This document shows positions 1 to 8,257 of a stretch of DNA of 64,000 bases, in pieces. Position numbers and translations under genes: made by a program. Positions within the stretch are counted from its first letter, which is position 1; each line of letters begins with the position of its first letter. The notes under the pieces were generated by a model. That model was not told the origin of the DNA. It saw nothing but the letters and a program-made list of their open reading frames with translations, and searched no databases. The stretch comes from Ancylomarina salipaludis (GTDB lineage: Bacteria > Bacteroidota > Bacteroidia > Bacteroidales > Marinifilaceae). The stretch covers positions 62,001 to 126,000 of the forward strand of contig NZ_SAXA01000008.1 in assembly GCF_004122035.1 (NCBI RefSeq), written 5' to 3'.

Positions 1-622
1 CAAAAATCACACGAGACAAACGCTTTCCTCTCCAATTTATGAGAGGAAAACCAAATTCGGGATTTCCCATTTTTGAAAAGCCCAAGGTTTCAATAACTTT
101 TTTACTTGTTCTGTTATTATTACCATCCCAACCAAGTAATAAATACAGACTCTTCTTATTGTATTTAAAAGGTACAATTTGATAATATAAAGCTCCCAAC
201 CACTGATCTGATGAAAGCTTAGTCGTCATGCTTTCTTCAACCTGCAAATTTTGTTGAAATTCAAATAAACGAGTTTTTCGTCCATCCTTTTTCTGACAAA
301 GTGCAAAATATCTGTAGTCGCCGTTCTCCAAAGTATAGTTCCATGAAAAAATTCTCAACTGCTCATCCGGCGATGTCACCTTCCCAAGATTATTAATCAA
401 ACTAAATGGATAACTAAAACTCCCTTTCTTTCTCAGAACAGTCTTTAAATCATCCATTATCTTTTGAGAAAGACTCCACTTAACAGAATCATTGGGAGCA
501 ATTTTCAAACTCTCAAATTGAGCATTTAGATCTTGTTCAGAATCTAAAAACTTTGACTGAGCATTTAAGTTCAGAATCGTGAAAAATAATACAAATACAA
601 TAAGAAACCGTTTCAAGATCAT
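1..622 (-). CDS. Exported protein of unknown function, C-terminus cut by window edge
   Basis: An open reading frame on the minus strand starts with ATG at 622 and is still open at base 1, so at least 207 residues are visible and the C-terminus is missing. It begins with a typical signal peptide (MILKRFLIVFVLFFTILNLN, then AQS), so the product is exported. The visible part contains the stretches FSYPFSLINNLGKVTSPDEQ and LLGWDGNNNRTSKKVIETLG, a pattern I associate with uncharacterised secreted Bacteroidota proteins. I cannot assign a function. Only 3 bp separate its start from the stop codon of the upstream aminotransferase gene, so the two are probably co-transcribed. Confidence 0.75.
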   Translation of the reverse strand, partial: MILKRFLIVFVLFFTILNLNAQSKFLDSEQDLNAQFESLKIAPNDSVKWSLSQKIMDDLKTVLRKKGSFSYPFSLINNLGKVTSPDEQLRIFSWNYTLENGDYRYFALCQKKDGRKTRLFEFQQNLQVEESMTTKLSSDQWLGALYYQIVPFKYNKKSLYLLLGWDGNNNRTSKKVIETLGFSKMGNPEFGFPLINWRGKRLSRVIF

Positions 623-625
623 CGT

Positions 626-1819
626 TTAGATATTTACAGCATCCATAGCTTGAATTAGAAGTGCACAGGCTTCATGTATTTCTTCATCGGTAATAACCAA
701 AGGAGGCGCAATACGAAAAGCTCCGGGATAGAATAAGAAAGGATCCATAACAATACCTAACTCATAGGCATGCTTCATTACCTCAAGCATAATTTCCTGA
801 CTCTCCACATTCACAGCAATAAAAAGCCCCTTATTTCGAAATCCCTTAATTAAGGGATGATCTTTTAAAAGAGAAATAAAGAGTTCTCCTTTTCTATTGA
901 CATCATCAATTATCTTATCCTCCAGCAACACTTCCAGGCCAGCTAAAGCTGCTGCACAAGATACCGGATGGCCACCAAAGGTTGTGATATGTCCCAGCAT
1001 AGGATTAGATTTGAAACTGTCTAAAATTCCTTTTTCAGAAATAAATGCACCAATTGGCATTCCCGCACCCATGGCTTTGGCAAGCGTTAAAATATCCGGA
1101 ATCACATTAAAATGCTCAAAAGCAAATAACTTTCCTGTGCGTCCAAATCCCATCTGTACTTCATCAAAAATCAAAAGAGCGCCCGTTTCATCACAACGCT
1201 TGCGTAGGGTATCCAAAAACTCCTGAGACGGAATGATAAAACCTGCTTCTGATTGAATTGGCTCCAAAATCACACAAGCTGTTTTATGGGTGATTTTCTG
1301 AAGATCTTCAATATTATCAAACTCAATCTGGCGAATATCAGGTAAAAGCGGACGATACGCATTTTTCATCTCTTCATCGCCCAACACACTTAATGCACCA
1401 TGTGTACTCCCATGATAAGCATTTTTGAAATGAACAATCTCACTTCGTCCCGTATAGCGTTTGGCTAATTTTATTGCCCCTTCGTTTGCTTCGCTGCCAG
1501 AGTTCACAAAGTAAACCGAATTTAATTTGTCAGGGAGATTATCAACCAAAAGTTTAGCCAACTTAACCTGCGGTGTTTCAATAAACTCACCATAAACCAT
1601 TAGGTGCATATATTTATCTACCTGATCTTTCACGGCTTGTCTCACACGTGGATGACCATGACCTAAATTACTTACGGATACACCTGAAACCAGGTCGATG
1701 TATTTCTTCCCTTCAGGGCTGTACATATATATGCCTTCTGCTCTTTCAATCTCTAGCGAAATTGGATAGTCTGAGGTCGTTGCAACATGTTGCAAAAATA
1801 ATTGTCGATTGGAAATCAT
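626..1819 (-). CDS. Class III PLP-dependent aminotransferase
   Basis: A 397-aa fold-type I, class III (ornithine/acetylornithine type) aminotransferase. Visible motifs are the phosphate-binding NSGSEANE region (about residues 106-113), the EPIQSEAG block (186-193), the PLP-ring aspartate in FDEVQMGFGRTG (D219) and the Schiff-base lysine in TLAKAMGAG (K248). Length and motifs fit acetylornithine or 4-aminobutyrate-type enzymes. In many Bacteroidota this family lies outside arginine operons and its substrate is unassigned; no arginine gene is adjacent here. The downstream exported-protein gene starts 3 bp after its stop codon. The family is certain, the substrate is not. Confidence 0.9.
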   Translation of the reverse strand: MISNRQLFLQHVATTSDYPISLEIERAEGIYMYSPEGKKYIDLVSGVSVSNLGHGHPRVRQAVKDQVDKYMHLMVYGEFIETPQVKLAKLLVDNLPDKLNSVYFVNSGSEANEGAIKLAKRYTGRSEIVHFKNAYHGSTHGALSVLGDEEMKNAYRPLLPDIRQIEFDNIEDLQKITHKTACVILEPIQSEAGFIIPSQEFLDTLRKRCDETGALLIFDEVQMGFGRTGKLFAFEHFNVIPDILTLAKAMGAGMPIGAFISEKGILDSFKSNPMLGHITTFGGHPVSCAAALAGLEVLLEDKIIDDVNRKGELFISLLKDHPLIKGFRNKGLFIAVNVESQEIMLEVMKHAYELGIVMDPFLFYPGAFRIAPPLVITDEEIHEACALLIQAMDAVNI

Positions 1820-1923
1820 AAACTTAAATTTGATAGACTACAAAAATCTTAAAAATTCCGGCCAAAAGGAAACGATAGACTTAAAATTATCTGTAATCCT
1901 AAAAATACAAATTTAGAAATACT

Positions 1924-1951
1924 AAAAAAGGGTTTGCTTATGCAAACCCTT
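1924..1951 (-). terminator. Intrinsic terminator of the LytTR regulator gene
   Basis: Perfect 10-bp inverted repeat AAGGGTTTGC / GCAAACCCTT with loop TTAT. On the minus strand it is followed by a run of T. It lies 23 bp past the stop of the response regulator gene. Confidence 0.8.
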
Positions 1952-1973
1952 GACTATCTTTTTAGATGACAAC

Positions 1974-2687
1974 TTATCGAGTCATCAGATTTATATCACC
2001 CATTAACTTCTCGCGGTACGATTTTCCAATAGGAATCGACTTAGACCCCCCGTCAGTTGTAATAACCACTGAATTATCTTCAATTATCTCAATCTTTTTA
2101 AGGTTGACAACGTATGAACGATGAATTCTTGAGAATAAATGAGAAGGCATTTTATCTTCAATCGCTTTCATTGTAAAGTGGATGGTATACTTATCTGTAA
2201 ACGTATTAACAACCACATAGTTTTCTAGTGCTTCAACCCATAAAATATCATCATAATGAAGTCTCACAAGAGTTGAATTACTCTTAATAAAGATCTCATT
2301 CTTTTCAGGTGTAAAGACAGTACTTCCGTTTTTATCAGCACGAGCATTAACCTTATTGACCGCTTTGAAGAAACGACTGTATGAAATTGGCTTCAATAAA
2401 TAATCTGATACATCATACTCAAAAGCCTCTAAAGCATATTGCTCTTTAGATGAAATAATAATGACCTGAGGTGTTGTATTCAAACTATTCAAAAACTCCA
2501 TTCCAGACATTTCAGGCATCTCAACATCAAGAAAAATCAAATCTATAGGATCATTTTTCTTAATATCATTAATAGCCTCAATTGCGCTTGGGTAAGAAGC
2601 AATAAGTGTAAGATAATCTGTTCTTTCAATATAACTTTCAACAACCTTTCTTGAAAGTTTATCGTCATCAATTACAACACAATTCAT
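1974..2687 (-). CDS. LytTR-family response regulator, orphan
   Basis: A 237-aa two-component response regulator. The N-terminal receiver domain (about 1-118) shows the acidic pair DD at 8-9, the phospho-acceptor D54 in FLDVEMPEMSG and the conserved K99 in LLKP. A LytTR DNA-binding domain follows (about 128-232), with the hallmark stretch LWVEALENYVVVNT and the FSRIHRSYVVNL motif. Proteins of this kind bind promoter direct repeats as dimers and usually work with a LytS/YehU-like membrane histidine kinase. No kinase gene is adjacent, so the partner must be encoded elsewhere. The gene has its own terminator and appears monocistronic. Target genes cannot be told from the sequence. Confidence 0.93.
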   Translation of the reverse strand: MNCVVIDDDKLSRKVVESYIERTDYLTLIASYPSAIEAINDIKKNDPIDLIFLDVEMPEMSGMEFLNSLNTTPQVIIISSKEQYALEAFEYDVSDYLLKPISYSRFFKAVNKVNARADKNGSTVFTPEKNEIFIKSNSTLVRLHYDDILWVEALENYVVVNTFTDKYTIHFTMKAIEDKMPSHLFSRIHRSYVVNLKKIEIIEDNSVVITTDGGSKSIPIGKSYREKLMGDINLMTR

Positions 2688-2853
2688 ATGATTAAATTTA
2701 TTATATCAATTTTAAAATAAAATTCAGGTGTTTATGAACACTTAAATTTCCGTGACCAAATTTAATAATCTTTTCGTGAATGACGAAAAAAAAATCATTC
2801 TCTCTAGATAAACTTAACCAAATAATATGAGAAAGTAAACAAATCAGGTCATT

Positions 2854-3543
2854 TTATTGCGTTTTGATAGATTTTTTAAACCTATCTATCATTTTCTGAC
2901 CACTTTTAATTGATTTTTTATACCACTCTAACTTTAAATCAAGCTTTTCTTCAGCAGTCAATTGCCAATCAATATTTGAACGTCGCAAATCTGATGCTAA
3001 ATGATTTAACACAAGAGAGGCCGAGACTGAAATATTAAAACTTTCTGTAAAACCATACATCGGAATTTTAACAAACTCATCAGCATTATCCATAACAACC
3101 TCGGATAAACCCGTCAGTTCTGTTCCAAAAAAGAATGCCGCTTTTCCCTTAGCAAGATCAAAATCGGGGAGCAGAATATCATTGGTATGTGGTGTTGTTG
3201 CAACAATTCGATAGCCCTCGCTCCTCAAATGATTAATGGCATCAAGGGTATTCTCATCTTTGGAATTGTATCTTTTCAAATCAATCCATTTCGATGAGCC
3301 CATAACCACTTTAGGATTGAGTTCATATTGATTCGAATTTTCAATAACATGCAAATCCTGCACCCCAAAACAATCGCATGATCGCATAACAGCACTTGCA
3401 TTTTGAGGCTGAAATATATTTTCAAGAACAACCGTAATATAGCGGGTTCTATTATTTACATTTTTATCAATTAATTCAATTCGGTCTTCATTCATTACCG
3501 TTTCAAAAAATTGAATTAATTCTTGCTTCTGCTTAAAATTCAT
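2854..3543 (-). CDS. TrmH-family (SpoU) RNA 2'-O-ribose methyltransferase
   Basis: A 229-aa SPOUT-class methyltransferase. The three SpoU motifs are visible: motif 1 around NASAVMRSCDCFG (48-60), motif 2 FFFGTELTGLS (137-147, SAM-binding knot) and motif 3 IPMYGFTESFNISVSASLVL (160-179). Motif order, length and a lysine-rich C-terminal tail fit TrmH, which methylates the 2'-OH of G18 in tRNA, better than the longer RlmB/TsnR 23S rRNA enzymes, which carry an extra N-terminal substrate-binding domain. The exact RNA target is an inference. The gene stands alone between the LytTR regulator and HU. Confidence 0.85.
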   Translation of the reverse strand: MNFKQKQELIQFFETVMNEDRIELIDKNVNNRTRYITVVLENIFQPQNASAVMRSCDCFGVQDLHVIENSNQYELNPKVVMGSSKWIDLKRYNSKDENTLDAINHLRSEGYRIVATTPHTNDILLPDFDLAKGKAAFFFGTELTGLSEVVMDNADEFVKIPMYGFTESFNISVSASLVLNHLASDLRRSNIDWQLTAEEKLDLKLEWYKKSIKSGQKMIDRFKKSIKTQ

Positions 3544-3621
3544 AAGGTATAAAATTAAGAATAGCGATAATAAAAACTATCGCTATTCTAAATTTAGGTT
3601 AATTACTAACCCCGATGATAT

Positions 3622-3653
3622 AAAAAAAGGAGGTTAAAAAGATAACCTCCTCT
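3622..3653 (-). terminator. Intrinsic terminator of the HU gene
   Basis: Perfect 9-bp inverted repeat AGGAGGTTA / TAACCTCCT followed on the minus strand by seven T residues, 19 bp beyond the HU stop codon. Confidence 0.85.
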
Positions 3654-3671
3654 AAATTTCTTATTCTTAAA

Positions 3672-3944
3672 TTATTGAATTACGTCAACAAGCTCAGAAC
3701 CTGCCTTAAATTTAATAACTTTTTTAGCTGGAATATCAATTGGCTTACCAGTTTGAGGGTTTCTTCCAGTTCTAGCTTCACGAGTTGAAACAGAGAATGA
3801 ACCAAATCCGATAAGAGCTACTCTATCTTCGCCTTTAAGGGCTTCAGAAGTTGTTTCAATAAAAGCATCAAGAGCTTTTTTTGCATCAGCTTTAGTTAAA
3901 CCGGCCTTGTTAGCCATCGCTTCAATTAATTGAGCCTTGTTCAT
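3672..3944 (-). CDS. HU-family nucleoid DNA-binding protein
   Basis: A 90-aa protein of standard HU length. The N-terminal helical dimerisation region (MNKAQLIEAMANKAGLTKAD) is followed by the HU signature GFGSFSVSTREARTGRNPQ at about 46-64, which forms the DNA-bending arm, and a C-terminal helix. HU dimers bind and bend DNA non-specifically and organise the nucleoid. The gene is monocistronic: its own promoter lies about 55 bp upstream and its own terminator follows. Which of the organism's HU paralogues this is cannot be decided here. Confidence 0.97.
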   Translation of the reverse strand: MNKAQLIEAMANKAGLTKADAKKALDAFIETTSEALKGEDRVALIGFGSFSVSTREARTGRNPQTGKPIDIPAKKVIKFKAGSELVDVIQ

Positions 3945-3995
3945 AATTTATAAGTTTTTTGGGTTAATAAAAATGTTTTTTATCTGAATCACACA

Positions 3996-4026
3996 CAAAT
4001 ATAACGGTTTTCTTAAGCTTTGCAAA
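3996..4026 (-). promoter_or_regulatory. HU promoter, Bacteroidota -33/-7 type
   Basis: On the minus strand the -33 element TTTG (4026-4023) is followed by exactly 19 bp and then the -7 element TATATTTG (4003-3996). This matches the known Bacteroidota primary sigma consensus TTTG-N19-TAnnTTTG. The start of transcription would fall about 45 bp upstream of the HU start codon. Confidence 0.85.
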
Positions 4027-4319
4027 TTTCAGAGCATAAAAATTCGATTTTTTATGATTTTAAAGTGTCAACATAATAAACATACACTCCCCCTATTTTC
4101 ACTAGATTACAGGCATAATCTGTGCACATCTTTCATTAAATCCAATACTCAAGTTAAACTTTCAACTCAAAAAAAACGATCTACAAATACAACAACAAAC
4201 AACCTAAATGATTAATAATCAAAACAAACCAACGATGCAGGAAATGAAAATATTCGAATAGAACCCTATTTACAGATATTCCATTCGACATAAGCGCTTA
4301 AAAATACTTCAAGCCAGGA
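4027..4319. other. AT-rich intergenic stretch, no gene seen
   Basis: About 290 bp between the HU promoter and the end of the B12 ABC ATPase gene. I see no ORF of note, no strong hairpin with a T-run, and no recognisable RNA. The 3' end of the btu operon must lie here, but no clear intrinsic terminator is visible. Confidence 0.5.
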
Positions 4320-5345
4320 TTACAATTTTTTGTTTAAACCAAGTAGCAAATCATGTATACTCCTACACTGTGTCACTTCTCCATCTTTATGAATCTCCCA
4401 AACCATTTCATCTTCTTTAAGATGAATAGAACAATTCCCTGTTTTTTCGCATGTAACCTGATACCCCTCACGGGATAAAGCGCGTTGCGTCCAAAAACCC
4501 ATAACATCATTCCCTACCAATTGGACGATTTGTTTTTTCTGGTAATTCATAATGAAATTACCCGATTTTCGGTCGAAATTAAATGATTTATTTTTAAAAG
4601 TCTGTTCAATACTCCCGCTCAAAACCAAATCCTCAGGCGCACCAATTTTTAAGTCACTATTCTTAGACATCAACCAAATAATATCTGCCGCCTGAAGTGC
4701 CAAATCAAGTTCGTGAGTGGACAACAATATAGCCTTATCCGTTTCTTTTGCCAGGTTCCTTAAAAGACGCATAATCTCAACTCTATTAGGAAGGTCTAGA
4801 TGTGCAGTCGGTTCATCCAACATGATGAGTGGTGTATCCTGAGCCAAAGCCTTTGCAATCATCACACGTTGACGTTCTCCATCACTTAACTGATTGATAA
4901 ACTTATTGACATATGGCCACAATCCGACTTGCTCAAGCGCCCACTTTATCATTGATTCATCTTTTTCTGACAATCGCCCCATCCAGGATGTGTATGGATG
5001 TCGCCCAAGAGATACAATATGGTATACCGAAAGATTTCCAACTTGAAGCCGTTCTGTTAAGACAATACTCAACAAGCGTGCAATCTCACTAAAATTACGT
5101 TCACGAATAGGCACCCCCTCAACCAGGGTTTTTCCTTTCAAAGGAGTTTGTAAACCTGCTATTGTACGCATTAAAGTTGATTTTCCGGAGCCATTAGGCC
5201 CCAAAAGACAAACCAACTCCCCCCTACGAATTGTCAGATTAAGATCCGATAAAAGACACAAATCCTCGCTTCTTTTTTGCTTATACCCTATTGATAAGCC
5301 TTTTGTTTCTAATATGTCTTTAAAGTAATTATCAGTCACGGTCAA
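4320..5345 (-). CDS. btuD: ABC transporter ATPase for vitamin B12 uptake (BtuD/FecE type)
   Basis: A 341-aa ABC ATPase of the FepC/BtuD class: Walker A GPNGSGKST (49-57), signature LSDGE (153-157), Walker B with LDEPT (176-180), and the switch histidine in STH (211). The last roughly 75 residues (from about 265) are an extra domain beyond the usual 250-260-aa subunit. This stretch includes the segment QIVQLVGNDVMGFWTQRAL and has no function I recognise. The gene follows the FecCD-type permease gene by 53 bp, and the whole operon lies behind a cobalamin riboswitch. Cobalamin is therefore the most likely substrate rather than a siderophore. It acts at the cytoplasmic face of the inner membrane. 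Confidence 0.88.
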   Translation of the reverse strand: MTVTDNYFKDILETKGLSIGYKQKRSEDLCLLSDLNLTIRRGELVCLLGPNGSGKSTLMRTIAGLQTPLKGKTLVEGVPIRERNFSEIARLLSIVLTERLQVGNLSVYHIVSLGRHPYTSWMGRLSEKDESMIKWALEQVGLWPYVNKFINQLSDGERQRVMIAKALAQDTPLIMLDEPTAHLDLPNRVEIMRLLRNLAKETDKAILLSTHELDLALQAADIIWLMSKNSDLKIGAPEDLVLSGSIEQTFKNKSFNFDRKSGNFIMNYQKKQIVQLVGNDVMGFWTQRALSREGYQVTCEKTGNCSIHLKEDEMVWEIHKDGEVTQCRSIHDLLLGLNKKL

Positions 5346-5398
5346 TAAAATTTCTCAATACACAATTCACAAACTGAATCTTCAATTAAAATATTCTT

Positions 5399-6445
5399 CT
5401 AAGAAAAGGATGCTTTAACACTTCGACTTCTTAAAATCACCCATATCACAACAGGACCACCAAAAATTGCAGTCACCGAATTTATGGGTAAAGTGGTTTG
5501 ATTTCCCGGAACCTGTGACAAAATATCACAAACCAACATCAAAACAGCACCGATGAGAACAACTGCCGGTAATAAAACCTTATGACTAGCCGTACCAAAA
5601 ATAGCCCTCGCCATATGAGGAACAGCCACACCTATAAATGCAATTGGTCCCGTAAATGCGGTTAAAGTTCCCGCAACAAGAGCCGTACTAATAATCACCC
5701 AAATTCGGGTTCTGTTTACCGAAATTCCAACACCTCGTGCATAATTCTCACCCAGCAGCAAAGCATCGAGAGGTTTTATCAAAATAAAAGACATCAATAG
5801 ACCAATAACGACAACAGGCGCCATCAAATGCATTTCATTCCACGTCACCCCACTAAGACTACCAAATGTCCACACAATAAAACTTTGAAGCTGCTCGGGA
5901 TCACTGAAATATTGCAAAATATTAACGACTGCTCCGGTAATGCTCCCAAACATAATACCGATAATTAACAGTGAAACACTATCCGAAATTCGGATTGAAG
6001 CCATTCCAATAATTACAAAAATGACAGATGCTCCAGCAATAGCAGATACCACCAAAGCCCAACTTCCAAGAAAACCATATATGGCTCCAAAAACACCTGG
6101 TAGTATAGCTGAAGCCATTACCATTAAAGCAACTCCCAAACTTGCACCGGAGCTAATGCCTAAAACGTAAGGTCCGGCCAACGGATTCCGAAATAAAGTT
6201 TGCATCATCAAACCAGAAACAGACAATCCTGCACCAACAAGAATTGCGGTAATCGCTTTGGGCAATCTAAAATTTAGTATAATATAATTCCATGAGGTTT
6301 TTACATCTTCCCCAGTAAGAATTGCAATAATTTTATCAGAAGGTATACTCACGCTCCCAAGTACAAGATCGACAACCAAAAATACGGCTATCAAAATCAT
6401 GAGGCTAACAAATAGAAATATTTTAGTCTTATTCTGCATTTTCAA
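5399..6445 (-). CDS. btuC: FecCD-family permease for vitamin B12 (BtuC)
   Basis: A 348-aa polytopic inner-membrane permease with about ten hydrophobic segments. Family landmarks include the first-helix region MILIAVFLVVDLVLG, SVSGLMMQTLFRNPLAGPYV near residues 75-95, GISSGASLG, and the cytoplasmic coupling region ARGVGISVNRTR. This is the FecCD/BtuC family, whose homodimer carries cobalamin, haem or siderophores delivered by a periplasmic binding protein. The upstream cobalamin riboswitch and the adjoining binding-protein gene indicate B12. The 37-bp gap to btuF supports a single transcript. Confidence 0.9.
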   Translation of the reverse strand: MKMQNKTKIFLFVSLMILIAVFLVVDLVLGSVSIPSDKIIAILTGEDVKTSWNYIILNFRLPKAITAILVGAGLSVSGLMMQTLFRNPLAGPYVLGISSGASLGVALMVMASAILPGVFGAIYGFLGSWALVVSAIAGASVIFVIIGMASIRISDSVSLLIIGIMFGSITGAVVNILQYFSDPEQLQSFIVWTFGSLSGVTWNEMHLMAPVVVIGLLMSFILIKPLDALLLGENYARGVGISVNRTRIWVIISTALVAGTLTAFTGPIAFIGVAVPHMARAIFGTASHKVLLPAVVLIGAVLMLVCDILSQVPGNQTTLPINSVTAIFGGPVVIWVILRSRSVKASFS

Positions 6446-6482
6446 TTCGATTATCTTTTCTATCTAAAAATATACAATTCAG

Positions 6483-7670
6483 CTACTCCAATTTTTGATA
6501 AAAATACAGATCATAATCAGGAAACAATTCCGGATGTAAAATCTTGGCAACATCTTTAAGCATCAAATCCGGACGTATCACACCCGACTCGAAATAGTCA
6601 TTAGCTCCTTTTTCATTCTTACGCTTTGTCATAGAATAAACCTGACCATCCCTATAAGCTTGAAACAAGGTATAACGCTCATCCAAGTCGGCCATCTCCT
6701 TTAAACTCCGACACTGAGCCGGTCCAAACCAAATTTTAGCACCGGATTGTTTCTCCAAAACCACCTCAAAACTTAGAGGAATACTTCCTTGAGAAGAATC
6801 TGAGAACCAACAATAGTCCCCTTTTGCATCTCTCAACAGCTGAGCCAGGTAACTCTGTCCACCTGGCATGTACCAAATCCCTTTAAAATGATATCCGGAA
6901 ATAACTCCCGGTCTGTTTGTCACATGATTAATTTCCGATTTAATGTTCAAATAGCGCTCTTCAAGTGAAGTAAAGAGTTTATCCGCTTTTTCTTCTTTAT
7001 TAAAAAAAGCAGCTATAAACTTAGCCCACTCCGCACGGGCAAGAAGACTACTCTCCATCCACTCGATATTAAAAGCCACGGGCAAACCTGCATCTATCAA
7101 TTTAGCTTCATCATTCGAAATTTTCATGTAACCTGATACCATAACAAGTTCCGGTGAAATATCGATAATTTTTTCAAAATCGAAAGTCATCCCCTGTCCT
7201 GATCCGGCACCAGCAACCTCTCCTTTTTCAATTCTCTTATTTAAATCGTCACTATAAATCCGATCCGGCATTGACACAGCAACGACTTTATCAAGTACTC
7301 CAAGAAAATTCAATATTCCAATTTGAGTATTCGACAGAGAAGCAATACTCCTAACCGGAACTTCAATAATTTGCCCATCTGACGGCAAACTCAGCTTTTG
7401 TTTTTTACCTCTGGGAATTAAGTAATACTTCTGAAAGATTTCACCTTTATTCCAGGGATCCATAACAGATAATTCTTTATATCCATCATGCCTTTCAATT
7501 TTAAAACCCTTGGCATATTTTATATTTGAAGTGAATTGGAATGAAGAATCAACCGAAGTAGTTTGATTTTCAGTTTTAGATTCAGTTTTCTTACTTGAAG
7601 ATTGACCACAAGACGTAATCAAAAAAACACTACATGCTACAGCCAGCATCATTAGTTGACGAATACCCAT
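6483..7670 (-). CDS. btuF: Cobalamin ABC transporter substrate-binding lipoprotein (BtuF-like)
   Basis: A 395-aa lipoprotein: signal peptide MGIRQLMMLAVACSVFL followed by lipobox ITSC (Cys about 21), then the two-lobed, helical-backbone periplasmic binding fold (PBP domain 2). Recognisable family stretches are SIASLSNTQIGILNFLGVLD near 110-130, the segment DISPELVMVSG and the C-terminal MLKDVAKILHPELFPD ending typical of this class. It would capture cobalamin in the periplasm and pass it to BtuCD. It is the first gene after the riboswitch. At 395 aa it is longer than E. coli BtuF (about 266 aa), as is usual for Bacteroidota homologues. Confidence 0.87.
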   Translation of the reverse strand: MGIRQLMMLAVACSVFLITSCGQSSSKKTESKTENQTTSVDSSFQFTSNIKYAKGFKIERHDGYKELSVMDPWNKGEIFQKYYLIPRGKKQKLSLPSDGQIIEVPVRSIASLSNTQIGILNFLGVLDKVVAVSMPDRIYSDDLNKRIEKGEVAGAGSGQGMTFDFEKIIDISPELVMVSGYMKISNDEAKLIDAGLPVAFNIEWMESSLLARAEWAKFIAAFFNKEEKADKLFTSLEERYLNIKSEINHVTNRPGVISGYHFKGIWYMPGGQSYLAQLLRDAKGDYCWFSDSSQGSIPLSFEVVLEKQSGAKIWFGPAQCRSLKEMADLDERYTLFQAYRDGQVYSMTKRKNEKGANDYFESGVIRPDLMLKDVAKILHPELFPDYDLYFYQKLE

Positions 7671-7763
7671 TTCATAAAATTAGAATGGGAAGTAGAAAAG
7701 AAGACATAACCTCACAGTTATGATCTCGTTACTCAACTCCCGAAGTTACGAATAAAAAAAATT

Positions 7764-7946
7764 GAGGCAGGTCTTCTGGCTTATCCATTCAAACCCCTTC
7801 CCATTCCCTCAAAGCAATTGAGATCGAAATAGTGGTTATAATGTTTGAACATACAATTCGAATAATCGAACAGGACATACAGCTGCGGGAACAGCTCCGG
7901 CTTTAAACCGGATTCCCTTTTAATTCCAATAACAGGAAACCTATAT
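7764..7946 (-). ncRNA. Cobalamin riboswitch upstream of btuFCD
   Basis: Read on the minus strand, the leader has the conserved parts of the cobalamin aptamer in the right order. The 5' GGTTTCC segment lies near 7942. The core AAAAGGGAATCCGG with GCCGGAGCTGTTCCCGC and AGCTGTATG follows (about 7925-7875). The 3' block AAGCCAGAAGACCTGCC lies at about 7783-7765. A promoter sits just upstream. Between aptamer and btuF is a short hairpin, CATAAC / GTTATG, close to the start region and no strong terminator, so control of translation is more likely than of termination (inference). A 60-codon ORF inside this region is an artefact of the RNA. Confidence 0.93.
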
Positions 7947-7950
7947 GCTG

Positions 7951-7983
7951 CAAAGCTATGCAATATTTATAAAAAATAAGCAA
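7951..7983 (-). promoter_or_regulatory. Promoter of the B12 riboswitch transcript
   Basis: On the minus strand, TTG (7983-7981), a 22-bp spacer and the -7 element TAGCTTTG (7958-7951). Transcription would begin a few bases before the first conserved aptamer segment, which supports both calls. Confidence 0.7.
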
Positions 7984-8017
7984 GACAGCCTTTTTCCTTG
8001 TCAAAAATTGAATAGCA

Positions 8018-8048
8018 AAAGAGGCTATTGACAAACAATAACCTCTTT
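8018..8048 (-). terminator. Intrinsic terminator after the SPFH / RHH operon
   Basis: 13-bp stem AAAGAGGCTATTG / CAATAACCTCTTT (one G-U pair) directly after the stop of the ribbon-helix-helix gene. It separates that operon from the B12 riboswitch transcript. Confidence 0.75.
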
Positions 8049-8053
8049 ATAAT

Positions 8054-8248
8054 TTATACATCTCCTTCCTTATCGACATCTTCTGAAACAGAGCTCTCTT
8101 TTTTCTTTCGTCCGGAATCCTTTAGAGATTTATCTATAATCCATTCGATTTGCCCATTGACACTTCGAAATTCATCAGAAGCCCACTTCTCCAACTTTTT
8201 ATAGATTTCCGGATTTAATCGTAAAACAAAGGATTTCTTTTTAGTCAT
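8054..8248 (-). CDS. Arc-type ribbon-helix-helix DNA-binding protein
   Basis: A 64-aa protein. The segment KSFVLRLNPEIYKKLEKWAS matches the Arc/MetJ ribbon-helix-helix pattern: an N-terminal beta strand with alternating residues that enters the major groove, followed by two helices including FRSVNGQIEWIIDKSL. The C-terminus is charged and probably flexible. Such proteins bind tandem operator half-sites as dimers of dimers. The gene starts 9 bp after the SPFH gene ends. The operon promoter carries a tandem 11-bp repeat, so autoregulation of the SPFH operon is a reasonable inference. It could instead be an antitoxin-like regulator, but no toxin gene is adjacent. Confidence 0.85.
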   Translation of the reverse strand: MTKKKSFVLRLNPEIYKKLEKWASDEFRSVNGQIEWIIDKSLKDSGRKKKESSVSEDVDKEGDV

Positions 8249-8257
8249 ATTTTTTAA

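Noticed and set aside
7781-7963. A 60-codon minus-strand ORF
   Set aside because: It lies entirely in the cobalamin riboswitch and its codons follow the conserved aptamer segments, so it is an RNA artefact.
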